From Polynucleobacter necessarius (lineage in GTDB: Bacteria > Pseudomonadota > Gammaproteobacteria > Burkholderiales > Burkholderiaceae), in contig NZ_LT606946.1 in the NCBI RefSeq assembly GCF_900095175.1, positions 1,643,417 through 1,707,416 of the forward strand: a DNA stretch of 64,000 nt. The letters run 5' to 3'. A program made the translations under genes and the position numbers. This document shows, one piece after another, positions 57,701 through 64,000 of this stretch. Positions within the stretch are counted from its first letter, which is position 1. Every line of letters starts with the position of its first letter. The notes below the pieces were generated by a model. The model did not search any database, had not been told where the DNA came from, and saw only the letters and a list, made by a program, of their open reading frames with translations.

Positions 57701-57739
57701 GAGAACTGGCCTACGAATAAATATGTCAGTCCAATTCAT
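54704..57739 (-). CDS. RND multidrug efflux permease (HAE1/AcrB type)
   Basis: Inner-membrane proton/drug antiporter of 1011 residues with twelve membrane helices and two large periplasmic loops. The start MNWTDIFIRRPVLSLVVSALVL and NLLTLLALVLAIGLVVDDAIIVVENVDRH (proton-relay Asp pair in VVDDAIIV) and LVTLMGLISKHGILIVEFAN are HAE1-family motifs. It is slightly shorter at the C-terminus than AcrB. It is third in the outer protein-adaptor-pump operon, ending at the strong terminator. The substrate is unknown. Confidence 0.93.
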   Translation of the reverse strand: MNWTDIFIRRPVLSLVVSALVLVFGLKAVGSLPVNQYPQTQNAIVTITTAYYGADPETIAGFITQPLETAIAQSQGIDYLSSMSVSGLSTITATLKLNYDSNAALTQIQTQISSVKNQLPPQAQQPVLTVQIGQSTAAMYMGFYSDDIPNNAITDYLLRVVKPKLDAVDGVQNAEITGGRKFALRAWLDREKMAGLGVGADDVYSAMAANNYLSAVGSTKGDMVAVDLVAGTDLHTLDEFRKLVVKKDGINIVYLDQVATVSMGSEDYNTNVAFSGKRSVFIAIKVAPQANLLDVAERVRVVVPDIQKQLPTGMSGKVVYDSTKFITTSIDEVVATLLEALLIVTVVIYLFLGSARAVAVPVIAMPLSLIGTFFLMQVLGYSINLLTLLALVLAIGLVVDDAIIVVENVDRHMKEGKSPLEASLIAARELGGPILAMTIVLIAVYIPIGFQGGLTGALFTEFAFTLASAVAVSGLIALTLSPMMCSHIFTEEQEASSFVQKIDRIFDKVHHSYQSTLRELLSAWQVIIVMGVILLGGVAYLYATARAELAPTEDQGIVLMQASGPPNSTVNQMQTYADQIYQISAAEPEYEQMFQITSPTSSFGGVLLKDWDQRSRNATKFQEDMQSKWNSIAGARIAAFQFPALPGAQGLPVQVVINTTESYEQLNEVSQAVLDKARRSGNFFFVDSDLKIDKPQDVLEIDREKVAALGMTQQQVGSALSAALGGGYVNYFSVAGRSYRVILQVKQVDRLNPDQILDYYIRTPSGQMIQARTIATIKQKVVPQSINHFQQLNSAAISGVSTPFISQADLLEFMRQTLKEVAPNGYTMDYAGPSRQFMAESGGFLATMFFAILIVFLVLAAQFESFRDPIVILVSVPLALFGALIFINLGFTTLNVYTQVGLVTLMGLISKHGILIVEFANELQEAGRSKLDAIVEASSVRLRPILMTTAAMVLGVVPLVIASGAGAAGCQSMGIAIFTGLSIGTLFTLFVVPAMYLFIGADHHQRKFKQE

Positions 57740-57746
57740 CTAGGAC

Positions 57747-59078
57747 TTATTCCTGTGGCTGTGGGTTTGGTGAATTGGATGGCAGCACCTTGTTATTCAC
57801 AATCAGCGGTGTGCCATTCTTCAACTTAAGCTGGCCACTAGTAACAACCGTATCCCCCTCTTCAACCCCTTTGAGAATTGCTACTTGATCGCCACGCGTT
57901 AGCCCTGTAGTTACAAAGACTTGTTGTGCTTCAAGCGTAGGTTTGCCCTGTTTATCTTTTTTGCCAGTTGACTTGGCAATAAATACTGTCGAGCCATACG
58001 GGTTATAAGTCACAGCAGTTTGAGGCAATGTCAGCAACTTCACTTCGTCACCCAACTTAATATTCACGTTAGCAAACATGCCTGGCAAAATCTTTTTATC
58101 CGGATTGGCCAGCTGGGCTTCAATCTGAATATTGCGCGTATTGGTATCCACTTTAGGACTCACGGCAGTAACCTTACCAGTAAAGCTTGCACCCTTGAAT
58201 GCATCCGTTGTCACCACAATTTCTTGTCCAACCTGAATCTGTTCAGCATTACTCTGCGGGAGATTGAAATCTACAAAAATAGGACCCAAGGTTTGAAGGG
58301 TGAGCAACTTATCACCTGGATTAACGTACTGACCAGGGTTAATCATTACGATACCGACGCGTCCACTGAAGGGGGCTTTTAAATTCTTCTTGGCCACCAG
58401 GGCTGTTTGCTGCTCTACTTGAGCCTGCTTGGACTTGGCATCGGCTTTACTGGTGTCGAATACGTTCTTACTAATCGCCTGAATCTCTAATTGCTGTCTA
58501 TCACGCTCATTAATAACTTTAGCTAAATCTGCCAATGCTTTTAATGAATTCAATTGGGCAATGTCTGATGCGTCATTTAATTTAATTAATAACTCACCCT
58601 CTTTAACATCCATGCCCGATTTAATAGGTACGTTTTGAACCAGGCCACCAATTTCAGTGCTGAGCTCTACCCCTCTAAACGCACGCACATTTCCAACGCT
58701 AGATAACTTGGGTTGCCATGCTGTTGTTTCGACCACCATCGTAGAAACCGTTGCGGGCGGTAAATCCATACCCGCAATGAAATGCTTAATCATGAAGGTC
58801 TTGAGTTGATTGAATCCAAAGATCAAGCCCAATAATAAAAATACGCCACACAACATAATGGTCATGCGTCGACCCAAAGGTGTCATCGATTGCAGTTTGG
58901 CGTTAGCTTTACTGCGCTGGAAGCGTTCACGCAAGCGCACCCAGAATCCTTTTACCTTTTCCCAAAGCGCAATGAGTCTCTCGCGAAGTTTCCACTCAAC
59001 TGCCTTCGCGCATATCCAAGTCCACAAAGCAAGCACTGCTGCCGTTACCTTGGTTTTAATTGTTTCCAGAAGTTTCAT
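57747..59078 (-). CDS. RND efflux periplasmic adaptor with long N-terminal extension
   Basis: Membrane-fusion protein of 443 residues linking pump and outer channel. The lipoyl-like halves (VPIKSGMDVKEGELLIKLND; KKNLKAPFSGRVGIVMINPGQYV), beta-barrel domain and C-terminal part (GVEEGDTVVTSGQLKLKNGTPL) are normal. The first 72 residues before the membrane helix (MTIMLCGVFLLLGLIFGF) are unusual: a hydrophobic stretch (about 11-27) and a basic amphipathic helix (LRERFQRSKANAK). The end of the outer-membrane gene overlaps this start by 23 bases. Confidence 0.9.
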   Translation of the reverse strand: MKLLETIKTKVTAAVLALWTWICAKAVEWKLRERLIALWEKVKGFWVRLRERFQRSKANAKLQSMTPLGRRMTIMLCGVFLLLGLIFGFNQLKTFMIKHFIAGMDLPPATVSTMVVETTAWQPKLSSVGNVRAFRGVELSTEIGGLVQNVPIKSGMDVKEGELLIKLNDASDIAQLNSLKALADLAKVINERDRQQLEIQAISKNVFDTSKADAKSKQAQVEQQTALVAKKNLKAPFSGRVGIVMINPGQYVNPGDKLLTLQTLGPIFVDFNLPQSNAEQIQVGQEIVVTTDAFKGASFTGKVTAVSPKVDTNTRNIQIEAQLANPDKKILPGMFANVNIKLGDEVKLLTLPQTAVTYNPYGSTVFIAKSTGKKDKQGKPTLEAQQVFVTTGLTRGDQVAILKGVEEGDTVVTSGQLKLKNGTPLIVNNKVLPSNSPNPQPQE

Positions 59079-60558
59079 TTTGATCTTTGTTTGCTATGGC
59101 TTTTGGTTGAAAGGCTGGGCCGGTGCGATTCCACCAGCCGCCGCCTAGTGCTGCAAATAATGCTGCTGTGTCAGAGAATCGAGTTGCTTGCGCAGAAACC
59201 GATTTGACTTTCGCAATTTGATATTGATTTTGATAATAGAGAACGGCCAAGTAACTTGCAGTGCCCAACTTATATTGCTGCTGTACTAACTCTAAAGTTT
59301 CATAAGCGTAACGCTCTGCATCTGATGCAGACTTCAATGCTTGAGCACCGGTCTCTAGAGCGCATAAGGCATCCGCCACTTCTTGAAAGGCTTTCAGCAC
59401 AGTGGCTTGGTATTGGTAAACCGCCCGCTCGTAATTCGCAATAGCGCCACGACGTTGTGCCAATAATTGTCCACCCTGAAAGAGTGGCTGAAATATACCG
59501 CCAGCAATAGACCATAGGGTTGCGTTCGGCCCAAACAGAGCTGCACTAGTCAACGCTGCGGAACCAATTGCACCGGTGATATTAAATTGCGGCAATAAAT
59601 TAGCAGTAGCCACGCCCACCAAAGCATTCGTGGCCTTGAGCTGCGCTTCTGCAGCACGTACGTCTGGGCGTTGGCGCACAAGGCTAGATGGTACTGAATG
59701 CGGTAGCTTCTCTGGCAAATGCAAAGACTTCAAGTCAAACTTAGTGATGTTGGCATTACTGGGGAGCTCACCAACCAATACGGCTAACTGATTGCGTGCA
59801 AAGGAAAGATTGCGCTCATAGGTAAATAAATCCACTTGGGAGTTAGATACCAAAGTTCTTTGTGATGTCACATCCACTCGAGAAACTGTACCAATCGCTA
59901 GTTGCTTTTCTGTCACCTCAGCTAAATTTGTTTGCGCCTTCAGAATTTCTTCTGTGGCCTGCATCTGTGCGCGCAAAGCAGCTTCGCGTACTGCACCAGT
60001 AACAATATTAGCCGTCAGAGAAAGGTATGCGCCTTCTAACTGAAACTGCGCTATCTCTGCTTGCGCTCTTGCGCCTTCAACTGCACGGCGTGCACCACCA
60101 AAAACATCAAGCTTATAGGTGACGTTAACGGAAGCGTTATAGAGATTGTAGGTATCGGAACCGTAAGGCAAGCCATAAATAGCGGAAGGCTGTAACTGTC
60201 GAGCGACGCCGCCATTTAAACCAATCGCCGGAAAGTACTGTCCACCAATTTGTGCGCTGACATTTTCTTGGCTCGCACGCAGGGCAGCATCAGCTGCGCC
60301 TAAATTCGGGTTTTGTTGCAAAGCTTTTTTGATTAATACGTCTAGCTCTGGAGATTTAAATAATTCCCACCATTGAGCCTCAATATCAGCGCCTTCAATA
60401 AATTCTTGATCCGTTCCACCAGGCACTCCAGGCGCAGTGGCCAACTTTTGTGAAAGTGTAGTTTCGGTATACCCAGATGTATTCGGGGCATCGGGCTGTT
60501 TAAAGTCTGGACCTACTGCGCAGGCAGAAAGAAATCCCGCAAAAAAAACGGAAGCCAA
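59056..60558 (-). CDS. NodT-family efflux outer-membrane lipoprotein, signal peptide probably frameshifted
   Basis: TolC-like outer channel with lipoprotein signal. The readable frame begins at TTG 60558 (MASVFFAGFLSACAVGPDF, lipobox Cys13) but has no basic n-region. An ATG at 60590 in another frame reads MLGFQDFSSLRWLPFF and meets the frame after an eight-T run (A8 at 60541-60548). With nine T it would read RWLPFFFAGFLSACAVGP, a good lipoprotein signal. The mature protein, about 487 residues, has the two OEP repeats and looks intact. First gene of the operon; upstream DNA (60591-60738) has a small dyad TGTGT-A-ACACA (60651-60661). Confidence 0.82.
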   Translation of the reverse strand: MASVFFAGFLSACAVGPDFKQPDAPNTSGYTETTLSQKLATAPGVPGGTDQEFIEGADIEAQWWELFKSPELDVLIKKALQQNPNLGAADAALRASQENVSAQIGGQYFPAIGLNGGVARQLQPSAIYGLPYGSDTYNLYNASVNVTYKLDVFGGARRAVEGARAQAEIAQFQLEGAYLSLTANIVTGAVREAALRAQMQATEEILKAQTNLAEVTEKQLAIGTVSRVDVTSQRTLVSNSQVDLFTYERNLSFARNQLAVLVGELPSNANITKFDLKSLHLPEKLPHSVPSSLVRQRPDVRAAEAQLKATNALVGVATANLLPQFNITGAIGSAALTSAALFGPNATLWSIAGGIFQPLFQGGQLLAQRRGAIANYERAVYQYQATVLKAFQEVADALCALETGAQALKSASDAERYAYETLELVQQQYKLGTASYLAVLYYQNQYQIAKVKSVSAQATRFSDTAALFAALGGGWWNRTGPAFQPKAIANKDQNETSGNN

Positions 60559-60738
60559 CGCAAACTAGAGAAATCCTGAAAGCCAAGCATGAACGGTGAC
60601 AAATATCCTTTTTTACAGTAGATATTTGAACACATTTTTCTAATCGAGTCTGTGTAACACATTGATTTGACTAATAAATTTTGTACACAGCTGCGCGTAG
60701 AAGTCAAACAGATTTTTTACACCCCAACCCTATTCTTC

Positions 60739-61599
60739 TTAGGCGATTCTTCCAAAGCTTCCGCTGTTGAAATCTTGCATTGCTTGAGCAATCTCTTCTT
60801 TGGTATTCATGACAAATGGGCCATATCCAACAATAGGTTCACTAATCGGCTCTCCACTCAGCAGCAAAGCAATAGAGTCCTCAAGCACATTGAATTGAAT
60901 ATCTTGACCCTGATTACTAAACATCAGCATCTGAGCGTCTTTAGCTACCACGCCCTCACCAGCCTCTACGGTACCCTTAAGTACAACTAAGGAAGTATTC
61001 CAGCCCTCAGGCACAGGAATGCTTGCCGAACCCTTTTTTAACTTTAGGTCAATCACATTGAGAGGAGTGAAGGTGTTAGCTGGTCCTGTATGGCCATCAA
61101 ACCCTCCAGCAATAATGCGCGCTTGCCCTGCGCCATTACTCAAATCCGTTACAGGAATCTGTTTATCCAAAATGGCTTGATAAGCTGGCTTAGTCATTTT
61201 GAGCTTTGCTGGCAAATTCACCCAGAGCTGCACCATCTCCAAAGTTCCGCCACTTCTGGCAAAACTTTCTGAGTGAAACTCTTCATGCAAGATGCCAGAG
61301 CCGGCAGTCATCCACTGCACATCCCCAGGGCCAATGACACCGCCCTGACCTGTGGAATCTTTATGTGCCACTTCACCTTCATAAACAATGGTGACTGTTT
61401 CAAAACCGCGATGAGGGTGTGAACCCACACCCTTGCGTTCAGTTGTGGGAGGGAACTCTGCTGGACCTGCATAGTCCAACATCAAGAATGGGCTCATTTG
61501 CTTGCCCAGGTCTTGATAAAAAAATAAGGTGCGCACAGGAAAGCCATCGCCAACCCAATGACCCTAATCATTGCCTCGTATACCAATAATTTTTTCCAT
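60739..61599 (-). pseudogene. Pirin-family protein, in-frame stop near N-terminus
   Basis: Cupin-fold, iron-binding protein of the pirin group. The frame from ATG 61599 reads MEKIIGIRGND-stop-GHWVGDGFPVRTLFFYQDLG and runs to 60739. The TAG at 61564-61566 replaces what is CAG (Gln) or similar in the family's RGN-x-x-GHWVGDGFPVR segment. Metal-binding histidines are kept (GSHPHRGFETVTI, HEEFHS). GTG 61536 could serve as a start for an N-truncated form missing 21 residues. Intact length would be 286 residues. Confidence 0.82.
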
Positions 61600-61626
61600 T
61601 ATTTTCTAAAGAGCATCCATCACTGC

Positions 61627-61642
61627 GTACAAATATTTGTAC
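61627..61642. repeat. Perfect 16-base palindrome between pirin and glmS
   Basis: GTACAAATATTTGTAC is a complete palindrome, 28 bases upstream of the pirin ATG and 11 bases downstream of the glmS stop codon. The pattern suits a dimeric repressor site for the pirin gene. No T run makes it a terminator. The binding protein is not known. Confidence 0.45.
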
Positions 61643-61652
61643 TGAATTGCGA

Positions 61653-63485
61653 CTACTCGACTGTAACGCTCTTTGCGAGGTTGCGGGGCTTGTCAACATC
61701 CGTACCTAAGGCACAAGCAGTGTGGTACGCCAGGAGTTGCAATGGAACAACATGCAGGACTGGAGAAAGCTTGCCACAGTGCTCAGGCAAACGAATTACG
61801 TTGATACCTTCGCTACTGGTAATCTCGGTATCTTGGTCAGCAAAGACATACAACTTGCCACCGCGAGCTTTAACTTCTTGCATATTGGACTTCAACTTTT
61901 CAAGCAAGTCATCATTAGGCGCTACCGTCACTACTGGCATCTTTTCAGTAACTAAGGCAAGCGGGCCATGTTTTAATTCACCAGCTGGATAGGCCTCAGC
62001 ATGAATATAAGAAATCTCTTTTAACTTGAGTGCGCCTTCAAGGGCAATCGGGTAGTGCATGCCGCGCCCGAGAAATAAAGCGTTTTCACACTTAGCAAAT
62101 GCAGTACTCCAAGCCATGATCTGGGGCTCAAGTGCTAATACTCCATGCAAAGCCTTTGGCAAATGACGCAAATCACGCAAGAGCTCTTTTTCTTGCTCAG
62201 GACTCACCTTACCTGCACGCTTGGCCAATGAAACAGCAAGCAGATAGAGCGCAACTAGCTGCGTTGTAAAGGCTTTAGTGGAAGCCACGCCAATCTCGGT
62301 GCCAGCCTTGGTCAAGAAATTCCAATTTGTTTCGCGAACCATCGCACTACTTGCAACATTACAAATTGCTAGCGTGTATTGATGGCCCAGGGACTGCGCA
62401 TGACACAAGGCTGCCAAAGTATCTGCAGTCTCACCCGACTGCGAAACCACCACAACCAATGTATTCGGATTAGGAACGGTTGTGCGATAACGATATTCAC
62501 TAGCAATCTCTACTTGCGTCGGAATGCCGGCTAAATCTTCTAACCAGTATTTAGCAACACAAGCTGAATAGTAACTAGTGCCGCAAGCCAAGATCAAAAT
62601 TTGATTAAACTTTTCCCATTGCTCAGAATCAGCGTTGAAGAGCTCCGGACCAAAGCTAGCAATATTGGCAAGTGTGTCGCCAATTGCTCTTGGTTGCTCG
62701 AAGATCTCTTTCTGCATGTAATGCTGATAAGGGCCTAGATCTACGGAGTCAGCTTGGGCTGGCATTGGTTTTTGCTCACGCTGTGCAGCCCTACCAGCTT
62801 GATCAACAATCTCGACGCTCCCTGCCTTCAGAATGGCAACATCACCTTCCTCTAGGTACATCATCGAATGAGCGCGACCGGCCAAAGCCAGCGCATCAGA
62901 AGCAAGGAAATTCTCATTCTCGCCAAGCGCTACAACCAAAGGAGATCCCGCTCGTGCACCCACCAAAACATCAGGACGATCTTGTGCAATCACACCAATT
63001 GCGTAAGCACCATGGAAGCATGGCAATACAGAGCGCACTGAAGCAACTAAATCTGCCCGCTTACTTGCCACATACGCTTGATGAATTAAATGCGCAATTA
63101 CTTCAGTATCTGTTTCTGAGGTAAATACATAGCCTGCAGACTTCAACTCAGTGCGTAGTGATTCGTAGTTTTCAATAATGCCGTTATGCACTACAGCGAT
63201 TAACCCACCAGAGATATGGGGATGTGCATTTTGTGTATCAGGTTTACCGTGCGTTGCCCAGCGAGTATGTGCAATACCTAGGGTGCCATCAAATTCTTTG
63301 CCCTGCTCTGCTAACTCAGAAACACGGGCAGTAGTGCGAGCACGTTCAATTGGGTGCTTGGCATCATTGCTGTTAATTACTGCAAAACCACATGAATCGT
63401 AACCGCGATATTCAAGGCGACGAAGTCCTTCAATCAAGACCTCAACAATATTCTTGCGCGAAACCGCGCCAACGATCCCGCACAT
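61653..63485 (-). CDS. glmS: Glutamine-fructose-6-phosphate aminotransferase (isomerizing)
   Basis: Makes glucosamine 6-phosphate, the first step to cell-wall amino sugars. The N-terminal glutaminase has nucleophile Cys2 in MCGIVGAV, with [15 protein letters not shown] and HTRWATHG. Two SIS isomerase domains follow ([38 protein letters not shown], given in parts) and the end is NLAKSVTVE. 610 residues. The start overlaps the glmU stop by one base (TAATG). Confidence 0.97.
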   Translation of the reverse strand: MCGIVGAVSRKNIVEVLIEGLRRLEYRGYDSCGFAVINSNDAKHPIERARTTARVSELAEQGKEFDGTLGIAHTRWATHGKPDTQNAHPHISGGLIAVVHNGIIENYESLRTELKSAGYVFTSETDTEVIAHLIHQAYVASKRADLVASVRSVLPCFHGAYAIGVIAQDRPDVLVGARAGSPLVVALGENENFLASDALALAGRAHSMMYLEEGDVAILKAGSVEIVDQAGRAAQREQKPMPAQADSVDLGPYQHYMQKEIFEQPRAIGDTLANIASFGPELFNADSEQWEKFNQILILACGTSYYSACVAKYWLEDLAGIPTQVEIASEYRYRTTVPNPNTLVVVVSQSGETADTLAALCHAQSLGHQYTLAICNVASSAMVRETNWNFLTKAGTEIGVASTKAFTTQLVALYLLAVSLAKRAGKVSPEQEKELLRDLRHLPKALHGVLALEPQIMAWSTAFAKCENALFLGRGMHYPIALEGALKLKEISYIHAEAYPAGELKHGPLALVTEKMPVVTVAPNDDLLEKLKSNMQEVKARGGKLYVFADQDTEITSSEGINVIRLPEHCGKLSPVLHVVPLQLLAYHTACALGTDVDKPRNLAKSVTVE

Positions 63486-64000
63486 TATTTTTTAGCCTTC
63501 ACAGGTTTTTTGGTGGCTACTTTTTTTACAGCGGCCTTCTTGATTGCCGGCTTTTTCTCTTGCGGCTTTTTCTCTTTCTTTGGTGGGCGTTGCCACTGTA
63601 AAGAAATTTGTTTGGCTCGTGACACGGTAAGTTGATTAGGCGGCGCATCTTTAGTCAAGGTTGTACCTGCACCCAATGTGGCACCACGGCCAACGCGCAC
63701 TGGGGCAACCAACTGAGTATCTGAACCAATGAAGACATCGTCCTCAATAATCGTTTGGTGTTTATTTACACCATCGTAGTTGCAAGTAATCGTGCCTGCG
63801 CCGATATTGACTCTAGAGCCCACAATCGAATCGCCCACGTAAGCTAAGTGATTAGCTTTACTATTGGCGGCAATCTTGCTGTTCTTCACTTCGACAAAGT
63901 TGCCAATATGTACATCATTGGACAAATCTGCACCGGGGCGCAAGCGAGCATAAGGTCCGATCAACGAACTTGCACCAACTTTTGCACCGTCAATATGGCT
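63485..64000 (-). CDS. glmU: Bifunctional GlmU (C-terminal part), runs off the window
   Basis: C-terminal acetyltransferase domain of UDP-GlcNAc synthesis, entering from beyond base 64000. The left-handed beta-helix repeats are clear ([58 protein letters not shown]). The catalytic lysine and histidine region [11 protein letters not shown] is present. After the usual end (LQWQRPPKK) there is an extra Lys/Ala-rich tail of about 30 residues. The uridylyltransferase half is outside the window. It is coupled to glmS, which makes its precursor. Confidence 0.95.
   Translation of the reverse strand, partial: SHIDGAKVGASSLIGPYARLRPGADLSNDVHIGNFVEVKNSKIAANSKANHLAYVGDSIVGSRVNIGAGTITCNYDGVNKHQTIIEDDVFIGSDTQLVAPVRVGRGATLGAGTTLTKDAPPNQLTVSRAKQISLQWQRPPKKEKKPQEKKPAIKKAAVKKVATKKPVKAKK

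Overview
This window looks like a chromosome segment of a betaproteobacterium of the Burkholderiaceae, most probably Polynucleobacter. The evidence is gene content and order: gshA-gshB-EIIA(Man)-HPr-EI; ctaC-ctaD-small protein-cox11-DUF2970-ctaE followed by SURF1-ctaA-ctaB-SCO1; secB-grxC-rhodanese next to gpmA-ctpA-thiF; metH split in two; phaM; and an rpoH preceded by a CIRCE box. Base composition is moderate. There are no rRNA, tRNA, IS, phage, integron or CRISPR features. Most of the window is compact housekeeping DNA with genes overlapping by 1-40 bases or separated by a few tens of bases.

Layout. 1-7 kb: pth, ferredoxin, coaD, rsmD, two M16 proteases, ftsY, rpoH. 7-16 kb: cytochrome c oxidase structural, haem A and assembly genes, nearly all on the minus strand, with one small membrane protein gene on the plus strand. 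16-23 kb: a methyltransferase, comF, trmL, gpsA, secB, grxC (broken), rhodanese, gpmA, ctpA, thiF/moeB-like. 23-28 kb: a regulatory-type PTS (EI, HPr, EIIA) in line with glutathione synthesis. 28-31 kb: TorF-type outer-membrane protein, PII and AmtB, with repeated GGTGCA/TGCACC boxes upstream that resemble NtrC sites. 31-38 kb: lipA-lipB-DUF493, hydrolase, ferredoxin, VanZ, birA-coaX, rfaE2, glutathione peroxidase. 38.8-43 kb: a four-gene lipid-modification cluster (FAD oxidoreductase, DUF1365, cyclopropane synthase, SDR) of which three genes are damaged. 43-54 kb: dsbA, SPOR protein, argS, metH in two parts, phaM, a metallo-hydrolase, acuI-type reductase, flavin reductase, GST (broken). 54.6-60.6 kb: a tripartite RND efflux pump. 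60.7-64 kb: pirin (broken), glmS and the 3' part of glmU.

The most notable pattern is gene decay in an otherwise tidy core genome. I count in-frame stops in the FAD oxidoreductase (two), pirin, GST and a lipoprotein; frameshifts in an M16 protease, grxC, cfa and probably the efflux outer-membrane lipoprotein; lost start codons in rsmD (an ATA follows a good Shine-Dalgarno) and the SDR; a lost lipobox cysteine; and a glycine-to-glutamate change in the SDR nucleotide-binding motif. Nearly all inferred substitutions are G:C to A:T transitions, and most indels are in A or T runs. That suits recent relaxation of selection in a host-restricted lineage such as the ciliate-endosymbiont Polynucleobacter, but this is inference from the sequence alone. 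I did not find a clearly new multi-gene system. The best regulatory findings are the CIRCE box over the rpoH promoter and the NtrC-like boxes upstream of the porin-glnK-amtB genes.
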